A stretch of 64,000 nt of DNA from Aculops lycopersici (lineage: Eukaryota; Arthropoda; Arachnida; Trombidiformes; Eriophyidae), in NCBI GenBank assembly GCA_015350385.1, contig WNKI01000002.1:21312-85311 (forward strand), in the 5' to 3' direction. Both the position numbers and the translations under genes were made by a program. The notes under the pieces were generated by a model. It saw only the letters and a program-made list of their open reading frames with translations, was not told where the DNA came from and did not search any database. This document shows positions 10,595 to 22,200 of this stretch, one piece after another. How positions within the stretch are numbered: the stretch's first letter is position 1; each line of letters begins with the position of its first letter.

Positions 10595-11159
10595 AACTCC
10601 TTTCCCTCTCCACTCACACGTACGGCAGCGCGAGTTTGAGAGCTTGTAAGTTGCGAACAAACCAACAGCAAACTAGCTGGCTGACTGGCTGGCCAGCTAG
10701 CGAGCTATCTGTCTAGATGGCTGACTGACTATAGCTAGTTGGCAAGCAGGCTAATGTGACGATACAAATTATATTACCGACCACCACGAAAAGCCGACCC
10801 CAACTTCGAGTTCTATCTTCAACTATGAGTAGAGGATTGCAGATCAGGCGAATGTGCAGGACTAAATGGCAGTGAGAGATATTGAACATGAGCAATGGGA
10901 CCCCAAGCGTGCCCGCTTCGGTGTACAAGCGCAATCCAGTACAACTCAATGCGGGAACCTAGCGAGTTAGCTGGATTGTGAAGCAGTTGGCTAGCTAGCG
11001 ATTTTCCAGGGAGCCATTTAGTGACTCGATGCAACGTCGGCGACAGGCACAACGAGCCCACTAGCAAATCCAGTAAGCCAGTTGGCGGGCCGGCCATTTG
11101 TCGCTGTTAATTTGCTACAGTTTTTGGTCGCCTCTCTCCCTTTGTCTCTCTCTCTCTCT

Positions 11160-11179
11160 NNNNNNNNNNNNNNNNNNNN
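11160..11179. other. Assembly gap (20 N)
   Basis: Twenty undetermined bases directly after a CT run. The true length is unknown, since the N count is probably a placeholder. Confidence 0.95.
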
Positions 11180-11279
11180 CGAACGACCGACCTACGACAA
11201 CTACACGTAAGTACGACGTCGGTCGGCCGGCCGACGTTGTTCGTCTCGTTATTAGTCTACTACGTTTGTTCGTCTCTCT

Positions 11280-11283
<4 letters not shown>

Positions 11284-11330
<47 letters not shown>
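11284..11330 (+). repeat. (CT)n microsatellite
   Basis: About 23 uninterrupted CT units roughly 100 bp after the N gap. A shorter CT run precedes the gap, so the gap probably hides more of the same repeat. Confidence 0.95.
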
Positions 11331-11333
<3 letters not shown>

Positions 11334-13509
11334 CCCTCTATCTCAGAGAGTTGGTGGCTCCGCTTCACGTCCACCAGTCAGTCATTAACTCTGTCGGTCG
11401 ATAGGTTTGGCCTAGTTGATAAGTGATATTGGCAATATTTGTGCCACAAGCGCGCCGCAGATTGAATGCGCTAGATCCACTTTGTCGCAACGGATTCACT
11501 GTGCAGCGTAGACTAAAAGCCCCTCGCCTCTGGCAACAGTAGCTAGCCAACTGGCGGGCTAGCTATGAGCCTGTGAGAGTCTCGTGAGCTTTCAAATGTC
11601 TACCTGAGGTACCGATCAACAACAGCGGCGTTGGCAGTTTTGCCAATGAAACAGTCAAGACTGCGAGAATCGGCGGAAGGAGTCGGCATCAAAAGGTTTA
11701 TTGCAGAGAAGACCGCGGCGATAATAATGATAACGACAATCACATCAAATCGCGTCCTCCATTCCCCCCCCCCCCCACCATGTCCTCCATTACAAAACTA
11801 GCTAACGCCACTTGAGGTAGCCCGGAGTTCTTTTTACATTGCTGTCAATTGAAATGGCTTTCTGGTCATGTCTACTATCGTGACTACTGTTGCTTTTCGT
11901 TTTACTACTATCTTTGCATTAGCTGCTGCAATGCGACCATCGCTAGCATACCGTGAAAAATTATTCTCACTAATAGACGCTACCACATGATGCTGGCAGT
12001 AATGCCAACGATCGGCAGAAATTATCATCCCCGTTAACCAGGTACGTGTATCTCAAAGAGCTTAAGTTGGTCTCTCTCTCTCTCCCAACGGCGCAACTAA
12101 GCACTGTTTCTCATAGAAACCGGCTAAAGGGAGGGGAGAGCAAACACATGGAGCGACGAGACTGCCAAGCTAGATGACAAGAACCACAACGACGCCGTCG
12201 ACGACGAAGATTATGATGCTAACTCGTCGTTGTGAAATCTTCCCCTAACTCCATCAACAGTCACTGGATGCGGCCTGGCGGTATCGCCAGGTGCCTTTAG
12301 AGTGAGCAACGGGAGACTTGAAATGCAATGAACAATTTTGCCACCAATAAGCTCGCCTCAGGTAGAGAGCGAGAGCGACGCTTCTGCGTCGAGACCACTG
12401 AGTCGACTCAACTTGGCGTATGTAAGTTGCGCAACGAGTTAGGGAGCCCCAAAGCGCCCTCACACTCTACAAATACGAGCCAGTCAGCTAGCTAGCTAGT
12501 GGTCGCTGTCGCCTCGAGCGCCTGTCCCACTCGCCAAGTCTGTTTGCCTGCAGTAACCTAGAGCTCTTCCATTGTGACGGAACGGCATCCAACTCATGGT
12601 GGCGATGTCAGGTTGGTGAAGATCACCGAGTGGTTAAACTTTCATTTCAGCCTCAGCAATTAGGAGGCAACATTCGTCAGTTGGCCAGATGGTGGCGCTG
12701 TCATCATTGAAGGCGTTTTGTAATGAGCTCGTGCTAGTTGGAGAATTCACAATATTCAAGTCATAGCACAATAAAAGGACACTTGATCGGCGACAACGCC
12801 AACTAATGCCATTCTACTGGTTCCTATAGCGCCCGATGATTAAATTAACTCAAACTGCTCATCAAAGCCACGAAGCTCCCCAATTTGACAGTTGAATCTA
12901 ATTCGATTCAAACAGAATTACAATCAAAGAATCTTCTTGGATTGTTTTATATTTTTGGAACTTGAAACCTTTTAACTCATAATCTCGTTTAAAAATTATT
13001 TCATATGGCATCACATCATTTCTAAGGGTAACTCAGTTTATCCAAAAACCAGCAATGGTCTTGAAATGTCGCATTGTTATTTGGTAAAATCGAGTTTCCG
13101 TCTTATTGCACAATCCTCTTACCCCGTTCATTAGCTCGCCCGTCGCTTGACAAGTACAGTTGAGCGAGAAAAAAATGAGGCGAAAGCAGGTGAATTTCAC
13201 TGAAGTTTTATTGTATGCATACACTAATACAGTAGTATATACACATACACACAGACAAATAAAAACACACATGCAAGAGAGTGACCGCGCGGTCGACGCG
13301 CCCCCTGTGCCGAGTTTTTTGTAACTTTTCTAGCATTATACAGCTGCTATTGCAGTAACTCTAGAACCAGTGGTAGTGGCAGCCATTGTAGCAGCAGCAG
13401 TGGAATCGTAAATTTCATCGCGAGAACGATGAAATGCCAGTATCACAATCGCCTCCACCTCAATCTAATTCCAATCATATTAAATTTAACAAAATCATTG
13501 TAACCATCA

Positions 13510-16500
13510 ATGGAACTATTGACCACCAGAAAAATGCTGGGCCGTGAGGTGAGAAAGTTACTAAAGTTGGCCAACAATCATCTTGCAAGAAGTGATAAGG
13601 ATCTCCTCGAGAGGCGCGTCTTAGGTGAGGATATAAACAACGAGGAATTTATTGATATTATATGTGGATTCATAAAACGAAGAGATGTGGAGCTGTCCAT
13701 ATTGTCATTGCAAATTTTGAAACGCCATATTGAAAGCCAAGATGTTAGTTCTAGATCATTGCAGGCAGTCGCAGATACTGTCACCAAGATTGAGTTTACA
13801 AGTATCGAATCTGATTTAGTTGAGGAGGGATTCTTGCAAGCTGTCAGGGTTTGCACCTCAATGGCAAAGTGTCGAGCCTCACATGAGCTCACTAATGGTT
13901 CCATATCAGAGATAATAATATTTTGTTTTAGAGTTGTCAACTCAAAACTAGTCAAATGGTTACGTTCCAAGGCGGCAAGAGCTCTATTGTCAATAACTAA
14001 GATAGTCTTCAGGCGCTTACCCCAATTTCCTGAAGATAAAACACTAATGCCAAGCTATCAAATTCGTCTTAGACTTGGTGGCGCCTCATCACAATCTACC
14101 TTTAAAGAAATGGCCGACCAAAGCTCAGCTACCAAAGACAATTCCTCAACCTCAAGTCCGACATCAATTATAACTTCCAACTCAATTAGAATCATCAATG
14201 AACGAAACCAACCCTACAATTTAGCATTCATAAATGACTTTTTCTGCTATTTAGCCTCACTTATAAACCCACACGAAACTGAATCGAATAAGGTCAATGA
14301 GGATAAGATAATGTTAGGATTGTTGCTCCTTAGGACAGCCTTCACCGAGGCCTGGTGGGAGATCGGTCAAAAATCTAGTTTGATCAACATTACACGCAAT
14401 AATATTTGCTACAATATTGTTTCAATAATGAAATCGACCCTAGCATATCCAATAGTGACTGGAGCATTGAATCTGGCTACTGATATTTTCATCGATTTAA
14501 GATACCACCTCAAGTACCAGTTTGAAGCCTTCCTAGAACGTCTGATGGAAATGTTGGCCAGCACCCTAGAGCATTCGACTGAAAACCATTTCACAAATGC
14601 AACATTAGAATTGAAATCAGATGTATTGTTTTCAGTATTAGAATTGTTGAAAAACATTGAACACTTTCCACATGAGCTCTATTACAATTATGATTGCGAT
14701 CCCCATTCAAGCAATATCTACGAGAATCTAGTTCAAATATGTTCAAAGAACTGCTTCCAACATTCATTGGAAAATCATTTCACTCCGATCCAATTGACGT
14801 CCTTCAAATGCCTACTAACAAATCTAGCCGACATCCACAAGATTGAAACAGGTGAAAATGAGTACTTTGTGCTCGGAGTGGACCCATTTGCTAGCGATCT
14901 CAATGAAAGTGGTGATGTTGCGACCAAGATAAGCAATCGATTTCCAAGTTCCTTCAAAGATCTAAATGAGGCTAAGAAACGCAAGAGATTATTATGGTTG
15001 GCACTGGAAAAGTTTAATGCAAGACCTAAGGATGGAATAGCATTCATAAAAGAAAACATGTTGATTGATAACAACAATGACCTAGTGCAATTACTGAAAG
15101 ACAATCTAAGGGTGGATAAGAAAACTTTGGGTGAATTTTTGTCGAAGGAGGAGAATAAGCCATTGCGTATTGCGTTCATCGATAGTCTTGATTTTACAAA
15201 TCTCCGTATTGACGAGGCGTTAAGATTTATGTTAGAAAAATTTAGAATACCAGGCGAATCTCAATTGATTGAAAGAATATTGGATGCCTTCGCATTGCAT
15301 TGGTTCGACCAAAATCCGGGTATTTTACAAAATAGTGACTGCGCATTGAGCTTGGCCTATGCAATCATAATGTTAAACGTGGATCAGCATAGTAAGAAGG
15401 TGAAACCAATGACATGTGATGAATTTGATAGAAATCTCCTTGGTCCAAAGAGGGAAAGAATTTATGAGAGAACTTTATTAGATCAAATATATACAAATAT
15501 TCGTGATAATGAAATTGTGCTGCCAGACGAACAGGTGGGTGCCACGCGCCAAAGGTATTTGTGGAAATGTACCCTGGTACGTAGCGATCGAGTTGATTCT
15601 CTATATTGGATAGCAAGCCGAACCTCCATCAAGGATCCCCAAAGAGCCCCCTCCTTGGATTTGATTGATATGAACAAGATACTATTTGAGATTATGTGGA
15701 GCCCAACAGTTGCAGCCCTTTCATTTATATTTGACAAGATTGATACTAGTATCTACGAGGACTTATCCAAGGAAATAGTGAACCATGGCTTTATCAAGTT
15801 CGCCCTCCTATGTGCCCACTATGGCCACCTTGATAATTTGGTGGTTAGTTTATGCAAGTTCACTACGGATCTCAGCCCAGTTCCGCATCATAATTTGATG
15901 TCGGACAAGAACTCATTGGCAGCGTTAAGCTTACTATCTATTATAAAGGAATATGCAAATAGTATGCGCGACTCATGGTCAAATATTGTTAAGAATATAC
16001 TGCAATGGTATTGCTCAAAATGCATTGACGATATCGTTCAAGTGGACGATTTTGCCCTCCAGCGGAAGCTAAGATTACGAATGCGAGAGGTGAAGAAGTC
16101 GCCGAGTACGATGAACCAGCAAAGCTCCACTTTTCTAAGGTCAGTTTACACATATTTTGCGGGATCAAATGAGGGTGGGAATGCCAGTGGACCAAGTAGC
16201 ATTAGCGATAATAACAATCATGTAATTACAAATGGCGCGGACACAAGGGGTAACGGTCATGTGGATGAGAATAATGTTGGGGCCGCAGCTGCTGCGGCTG
16301 CACCGTCTGCTATCCAAGAGCTCATACAAACAATCCAAGAAGCCGAGTATTGTCAGGAGTCTCTCGTGGAGCTAATTACTGCACTCACAACCACAAGTTT
16401 GGATGGTGATACGGAAGAAGTCGAAGATGCTGAGGTATTTAAGCTTGAGATATTCACGCAGGTTATTTTAAACAATCGCGATCAAGCCTCCAAGGTTTGG

Positions 16501-17106
16501 CCGCGGATTAGAGCCTACTTTGCTAGACAGTCTTCACTTTGCGGCCGCAGTTCTTGGCTTGGCGAGCGATTAATATCGGCCGCCTTCCGGGTCGCCATCC
16601 AGTTTCATCCAAAGCCAGAGGTGTTCAGTCTTTTGAATCATATTATTGTTACTCTCGACGCTGAGATTGTTCGCGGAGATTACACCTTCGTCGCTCTCAT
16701 GACGCTCACTGAATTACACACCACAAATGCTACTATGGATGCTAAAGAGTTAGAGGCTTGCTTTAATCAAGTAATTTTTCCGTTTTTAGACAAAGTTTTG
16801 GATGGATGCGATCCAATTCAAGTTGAACGGACCTTGAAGAGAGCAATTAACTTATTAAACAAAATATTCCTCAAGCATCGTGAAATTCTCAAGGAGTTGC
16901 AGACCTTTGCATTGTTATGGTATGCAATATTGGACACAATGGAAAAGTACATCAAGGCAAACAATAAGTTAAAGGAGCAAACTTTTGAGTTGGTTAAGAA
17001 CATGGTTTTAGTGATGGATAATGATCAATGCATGAGCGTTGAGATGAAGGATATTACCCGAACAAAGTTTATGTTTTGGGAGTTTCAAAGCGGCTCCGAT
17101 TATTGA
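13510..17106 (+). CDS. GBF1: GBF1-type Arf guanine nucleotide exchange factor (compact)
   Basis: An intronless 1198-residue protein. Residues about 490-680 form a Sec7 domain containing FRIPGES at 578-584. Glu583 is the catalytic glutamate finger that expels GDP from Arf. The SLAYAIIMLNVDQH segment is also characteristic. N-terminal DCB/HUS regions (FRRLPQF; LINPHE; YNYDCD) and the C-terminal HDS segments (LCKFTTDLS; CFNQVIFPFLDKVL; FALLWYAILD) follow human GBF1 in order. GBF1 (Drosophila garz) activates Arf1 at the cis-Golgi and drives COPI recruitment. The start is fixed by an in-frame TAA just upstream. Human GBF1 is about 1860 residues. Here the acidic linkers and the long proline-rich C-terminal tail are missing, so the protein is a stripped core. 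The usual first 20 or so residues of the DCB domain are also absent. Confidence 0.93.
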   Translation: MELLTTRKMLGREVRKLLKLANNHLARSDKDLLERRVLGEDINNEEFIDIICGFIKRRDVELSILSLQILKRHIESQDVSSRSLQAVADTVTKIEFTSIESDLVEEGFLQAVRVCTSMAKCRASHELTNGSISEIIIFCFRVVNSKLVKWLRSKAARALLSITKIVFRRLPQFPEDKTLMPSYQIRLRLGGASSQSTFKEMADQSSATKDNSSTSSPTSIITSNSIRIINERNQPYNLAFINDFFCYLASLINPHETESNKVNEDKIMLGLLLLRTAFTEAWWEIGQKSSLINITRNNICYNIVSIMKSTLAYPIVTGALNLATDIFIDLRYHLKYQFEAFLERLMEMLASTLEHSTENHFTNATLELKSDVLFSVLELLKNIEHFPHELYYNYDCDPHSSNIYENLVQICSKNCFQHSLENHFTPIQLTSFKCLLTNLADIHKIETGENEYFVLGVDPFASDLNESGDVATKISNRFPSSFKDLNEAKKRKRLLWLALEKFNARPKDGIAFIKENMLIDNNNDLVQLLKDNLRVDKKTLGEFLSKEENKPLRIAFIDSLDFTNLRIDEALRFMLEKFRIPGESQLIERILDAFALHWFDQNPGILQNSDCALSLAYAIIMLNVDQHSKKVKPMTCDEFDRNLLGPKRERIYERTLLDQIYTNIRDNEIVLPDEQVGATRQRYLWKCTLVRSDRVDSLYWIASRTSIKDPQRAPSLDLIDMNKILFEIMWSPTVAALSFIFDKIDTSIYEDLSKEIVNHGFIKFALLCAHYGHLDNLVVSLCKFTTDLSPVPHHNLMSDKNSLAALSLLSIIKEYANSMRDSWSNIVKNILQWYCSKCIDDIVQVDDFALQRKLRLRMREVKKSPSTMNQQSSTFLRSVYTYFAGSNEGGNASGPSSISDNNNHVITNGADTRGNGHVDENNVGAAAAAAAPSAIQELIQTIQEAEYCQESLVELITALTTTSLDGDTEEVEDAEVFKLEIFTQVILNNRDQASKVWPRIRAYFARQSSLCGRSSWLGERLISAAFRVAIQFHPKPEVFSLLNHIIVTLDAEIVRGDYTFVALMTLTELHTTNATMDAKELEACFNQVIFPFLDKVLDGCDPIQVERTLKRAINLLNKIFLKHREILKELQTFALLWYAILDTMEKYIKANNKLKEQTFELVKNMVLVMDNDQCMSVEMKDITRTKFMFWEFQSGSDY

Positions 17107-17841
17107 TATTACTAACAGCAACAACAATAATAATACAATAACAATAATGATGATGAAGATAATAAAAGATTCGCCGATTTGCAACACTCCTATCACCTAG
17201 TGACTAGCGATTGGAGGGATGAAACTGTTTTGATCGAGTTGTTTGGCTAGCTCCCCTGCAAGCGCAAGTCGCAAGTCGGAACGAGCCAACCACCTGCTAT
17301 GTTTACCCACTGATTTTTGCTTTCTAGTTCCTTGTAGCGTTAATTTAATTATATTGCCTCACGCTTGATCGCTGTTAGTATCGCTAACACTGCCGTTAAG
17401 TTGCATGCAAACCGCAAGTAGGACTGCTCATCCATATTCTTGACCACCGACTTCCGGTTTGTTTGGCTAGTTGTGTAGCGAAGGCGCGATGATGACGGTA
17501 ACGAGTGAGTTGATAGTAAGGATAGTTGCTGCTGTGGCCAGGTGAGTTGATGATGAAGATAGTCCGCTCCTAGCGAGTTGGCTGACGGGGCGTGAGTTTC
17601 AGTCAAGCAGAAAGAAATTTGTTTATATTCACTCTCGAGCCGAGTAAAGAAGAACCGCGGCGCGGTCGCCGGAAGTGTTTCTTCGTGTCATCCGTGGCTA
17701 TTGTTGGTTTGGTGGCTTCGCGAATCACCAGCCAAACGGGCAAACAGTTGCAGTGCATTTGGCCGGCCGATGGGTGATGTTGATAGAGTGAAAAGAGCAT
17801 ATGCGCACCACCACCGTAAGCAAATGGAATTTGCCAACAGT
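17107..17841. other. Convergent intergenic region GBF1 / GPR158-like
   Basis: 735 bp holding the 3' UTRs of two convergent genes. Apart from the GBF1 poly(A) signal, nothing further was recognised. Confidence 0.5.
17161..17166 (+). terminator. Poly(A) signal of GBF1
   Basis: AATAAA lies 55 bp after the GBF1 stop codon, in an A/T-rich stretch. Confidence 0.6.
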
Positions 17842-19293
17842 TTAGTTTGTTGACGTTTCCTTTGGAGGAACCGAGCCAGTTGACTGGCTGAGATGGACTA
17901 GCTGCGAGGAGGATTCGCGTTGCAAACTTGCCAACTCAATGTTGCCGGACGATTGGCTGTCGACCCGATCGATGGACTGCGTTGTTGGGGCGCCGCCGGT
18001 GGTTGTGCTTGTGGCCGTGTCCTCGATACTGTAGCTTTGCTGTTGCTGCTGGTGGTGGTGGTGCTGCCTGATTGTAGTTATTGGTTGGTTCATTGTGGTT
18101 GAGGCGGGTAAGTTAGCCACAGGGGCCGCCTCCAAGTCGCCTGCCGGTTGCCCATTTGAGTTACTCGCAGTCTCACTGTTAACTTGCATAACTTCACTGG
18201 CGCAGCCACTTGAGGAGCCGCGATTATGGTGGTTGTGGTGGTGGCGGTGGTGGTGGTGGTGCGAGTGACTACCACTACTACAGCTGGTAGCCGAGTTGTT
18301 GTGCTGATGGTGATGGTTGTGATGGTGGTGGTTGTGATGGTGGCAAAGGTTATGATGGTTGTGATGGTTATGGGTGCGTTTGGTTGAGTCGCCTGTTGGT
18401 TCGAAATCCGTTGTGGTAACCTTCGTGTTGGTGACGCCATTATTGTTGGTGTTGTTCGAGGCAGTTGGGCGTCGATTTGCCGCAACTTGATGAGCTGAGC
18501 TCGAGTTAATGCCGCCCGTCTTTTTACCTATGTGCTGATGCTGATGCTGCTGTTGATGATGGTGATGGTGATGGTGATGGTGATGGTGATGGTGATGATT
18601 ATGATTATGATTATGATCATTATTCTGAGGATGGTTGTCGAAACTTTGGTCTTTGTCGCCAGTGTTGGGGTTATCGTTGGCCACTTCCTTGTGGTAATCG
18701 GCGCCATCGTTGCCACTGCCTCCGCTGTTATTTTTGTCACCAAAAATATTGTGCGTCTCCTCCAAGCGGACACGCCTACCCTCCTGATGACCAAGCTGAC
18801 TTACCGCGCTTGGCGTAGACGTCACCAAGCGCATGGGTCCGTTTGGTGCGCCAACTGGCTCGCTTTCGTGCAACACCGGAAGCTTGCCGCAACCACCTGT
18901 TTCATAGACAAAGCCGCCGCCACTTGTCGCCACAGAGTTGGCATAGTTCATCATGACCACCTGAGTTCCGTTCAAGCCGCAAGTGGTGGAGCTAAGGCCG
19001 CCAATGCCTCCACTAGACGTCGACGAGGGCGCCTGATAATCGGTGCCCGCACTCGAGAACCCTGTGGCCGCTGTGGGCGTGTTGGCTGCTGTCGTCTGAG
19101 ATTGAGCCTGAGCTTGGGCGGCCACATTGCTCGCCTGGGCCGTCAAGTGTTTGTTTGGATGAAAGGCCTGCAGCGAGAACTTCCGGTGGCCGGTCTTGCG
19201 TCCGCCGCGACGCTTGGAAATGTGCGGATTGTCACGGCGCATTGCCTTTGTTTTGTATATCTCTAGTTGCGTATAAACTCGCTTGAATTCGGC
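17842..19293 (-). CDS. GPR158-like exon 8 (cytoplasmic tail)
   Basis: 483 codons plus TAA at 17844-17842. It begins AEFKRVYTQLEIYKTKAMRR and then becomes Ala/Thr/Gly- and His-rich with several long His runs. Acceptor ATCTAG at 19294. The start of this exon is conserved; the rest is low complexity. Confidence 0.88.
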   Translation of the reverse strand, partial: AEFKRVYTQLEIYKTKAMRRDNPHISKRRGGRKTGHRKFSLQAFHPNKHLTAQASNVAAQAQAQSQTTAANTPTAATGFSSAGTDYQAPSSTSSGGIGGLSSTTCGLNGTQVVMMNYANSVATSGGGFVYETGGCGKLPVLHESEPVGAPNGPMRLVTSTPSAVSQLGHQEGRRVRLEETHNIFGDKNNSGGSGNDGADYHKEVANDNPNTGDKDQSFDNHPQNNDHNHNHNHHHHHHHHHHHHHHQQQHQHQHIGKKTGGINSSSAHQVAANRRPTASNNTNNNGVTNTKVTTTDFEPTGDSTKRTHNHHNHHNLCHHHNHHHHNHHHQHNNSATSCSSGSHSHHHHHRHHHNHHNRGSSSGCASEVMQVNSETASNSNGQPAGDLEAAPVANLPASTTMNQPITTIRQHHHHQQQQQSYSIEDTATSTTTGGAPTTQSIDRVDSQSSGNIELASLQRESSSQLVHLSQSTGSVPPKETSTN

Positions 19294-22200
19294 CTAGATA
19301 AACAGTGGAGTGTTATTGTTTGTGTGTATATATATTTATATAATCGCATTGAAAGCGAGGAAGTTCGATAGAATGTGCATAGGAGTGGGCGTTTGAAGGG
19401 TGTATCGGTTAGTTGTTTTAAGGTAAGTAGTTGGTAAATGATGGGTTAGTTTTGTGTGTAGCGTGAGTTCTATTTTGCCCTTGAGACTCGTAAGTAGATT
19501 CAAGATGAAGGTTGAGCGACTCATTCCCAGCACGAACCACGATGATTCAATGGTTCATTAGCTAAACTTACCTGAATCTCGTCCGGGTCCATGTCGGCCA
19601 AGTTTATGCTTCCAATGTCAAGTGCGGAGTTTGTTAGCATGGCCTGGTGCAATTGCATTGCGTCGTTTAGATGGTGAGCGTGTAATTCGCACGAAATGTG
19701 ACACCTGTGCCTGACACTTCCGGCGCCGCCGCCGCGCGAAGTGCCGCCGCCGAATAGAAAACTCTGCTTGCTCTTTCCGATGGTCCAGAGCTTTTAGGGT
19801 TGCCGCATTTGTTTTTGTTTGATATTTGTAGTAGTAAAGGTATTAGTATATAGTGAACGAATGGAATGAGTTGTTGTTGGTCAGTTGGTTGGTTGAGTTC
19901 ATTAACTCGTTGTGCCCAAAGGAGTAGTGAGAGCGCATAGTGATGGACTTCTAATGCAAAAGTAGCAACAACAACACTATCAGTCGAAACAGGTAAACTT
20001 ACCTTTGGACCCAAAACCATTGCAAGTGTCAGCGTGACAGTTAGCTGGCAACGGAGACAGTAGAGCACCAGCAACTCGTTTTGGGTTAGTGTGTTCCAAA
20101 GGGCATGCCGGATGCAGTAGGTGATGATTGAGATGCACAGCTCAATGGGAACCGCTAGGCAGAGGATCAATTTTTCCTTATGGATCTCGCTGCTGGCATT
20201 GCGAAGTTTGTATACGAGATACAAGCCGAAGAGGAGTAGTGCCAATTCGCCTGTAGGTTTGTATACGAGAAATTGTATGAGATTTTTCCATCAATCAGAT
20301 TGATGAGGCAGGTGAAACAAACAAAAAAGGTTTGGTCAGTTGCTTGTAATGTTGTGAGGGGTGAATTTTGAGAGTTTGCCTTGCTTTTTTATTCGGATGC
20401 AAATATATTCTAGTGCTAGTGAGTAATAATATTAAAACGAAAACAACAAAAGTTTGGCTTCACCTGAAAATAACTCCCGAGAGACCCAATTGCAAGGCAA
20501 ACTACCAGCTCAAGCGTCGAGCAGATGGCCAGCGAGTAAGCTGATCATCCCAATTGTCGGGTCCAGTGACGTCGAGAGACACTTGCAAGTGAGAAATAAC
20601 GTAACTCGACAAACTGACATGAGGGGCGAGCCATCTGAACGCTCTGATAACTCGCCAAGTGACCAGTAGTCGCCATCGTCATGGCTTACTTCAGTTTCGG
20701 AGTCTCTGGTGGCCTGTCTCCGTTTGGTTTGGTGATGCAAGCGAGCGAGAGAGAGGGGACATTGATGCTGTTTATTTTGTACTGCATCCGCTACTTACTT
20801 GACTCGGTGACGTAATCCCAGGTGAGCTTTCGGCATCGCGTTGCAAAGATTAGCGCGCCAGTGGACTTGTCGTAAAGTTGAGTTGTCTCGAGGAGATTTG
20901 AGAAGAGATCGCCAAAGGAGTTCAAGTGTTTGGCCAACAGGCGCAGCCGCTCCGGCGCAAAGTCGACCAGTCGGTTGCGATGAAAGCTGGCGCTCGATTC
21001 GTCTAATGCCAAATTAAACGCAACTTCCCTATCCTGTTGGCGCTGACGATTATATTGGTGAATTGGATTGTTAGATTCTAAATCAATCATAACCAAATTC
21101 TCTTGTTGATTTTCCGATGGATCCATAATAAATTGATCATTCAAACGGGAGGCTGTTGTTTCATTCTTTGTTGTTGTTATTGCGATGTCGTGAGCTGGAG
21201 TCAAGTCAACGACTACTTGTTGATTATTATTTTGGACGGACTCAACGAGTAGATGGGAGTCAATGGTAAGCGCAGTCCAGGCGCTCATATAACCAATGAC
21301 AATTAAAACAATGGCCGACAGGTAGACAATCTGATCCTTGTCCCTAAGGCAAACTCGATGCGCCTTTCTAGTTTGAAACTCGGTGAGGATCTTGTATAAC
21401 TTGATCAGCACAGAGCCATAGAAGATGCTGAATCCGAGTTCACAGAGCCAGGGTTCCAGAAGGCAGCTGAAGCTCGATGGTTGCATGTAGCAGAAGATCA
21501 CCTGTTGTTTTTTAATCAAGATTTTTTTGTTGATTAGTTGGACTCTTAGAGGCTGAAGAGAAATCAGGACGAAATTTCTTGATCGCTACTCACGCTTAAG
21601 TATAAGAGAAAGGCACCGATGAGCATGGTTTCGAGCATCAGCCAACCGGAAGCGTGAATGATCTGTATGATAAAGATAAAAAGTGGTCGATTAGTCAAGA
21701 CTTGCATAGAAGATGTTCAAGATTTTGAATCAAAGATGAAAGTCGAAATAGAAAAACTTACCTTTGATTTCCGAACGCGAATTATGATGCACATTAGAAT
21801 TAGGCACAACAGAATGCAAATTATATGCAAACTAACCACAAAAATCTGACTTAATTCTTTGAATGAATCTCGAGATAAGAGGTCGGCGTCTTCACAAGTC
21901 GAGGTGGGAGTAGATTCTAAACCGGAAGTTGAGTTGATTGCTGAATTCGAGCTACAAAAGCGACAACTTTGTCTTGGCCATAGATCCTCAGGTCGTTTAT
22001 AATTACTCTCGCTATTGGCTGGTGTCATTTCCGCCAACCAGGTAAGAGCAGCATCAGTTTCCAATTGGGAGCCCAGGACAAAGTGTTTGGGTCTCTTGTC
22101 GTGCAAGCGTCTTAATTTTTGCAATTCCATCATTGGCCCATCATTCGCATGATTCGACGCTGGAGACGAGTCGACCTCATTGTTGTTGCCAGTTCTATTA

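Larger units (their letters stand above)
9803..13509. other. Divergent intergenic region between CRTC and GBF1
   Basis: About 3.7 kb separating a minus-strand and a plus-strand gene, so both promoters should lie here. Contents: a CTGG repeat (10572-10594), a 20-N gap (11160-11179) bounded by CT repeats, a GTCGGCCGGCCGAC palindrome (11222-11235) and many short GCTAG words. No convincing reading frame was seen. A TAA lies in frame two codons before the GBF1 ATG, so GBF1 does not extend into this region. Confidence 0.55.

Noticed and set aside
18390..18412. tRNA B-box-like GGTTCGAAATCC
   Set aside because: Lies inside receptor coding sequence with no A box or acceptor stem nearby.
18532..19266. 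244-codon plus-strand frame
   Set aside because: Antisense shadow of the His-rich tail exon of the GPR158-like gene.
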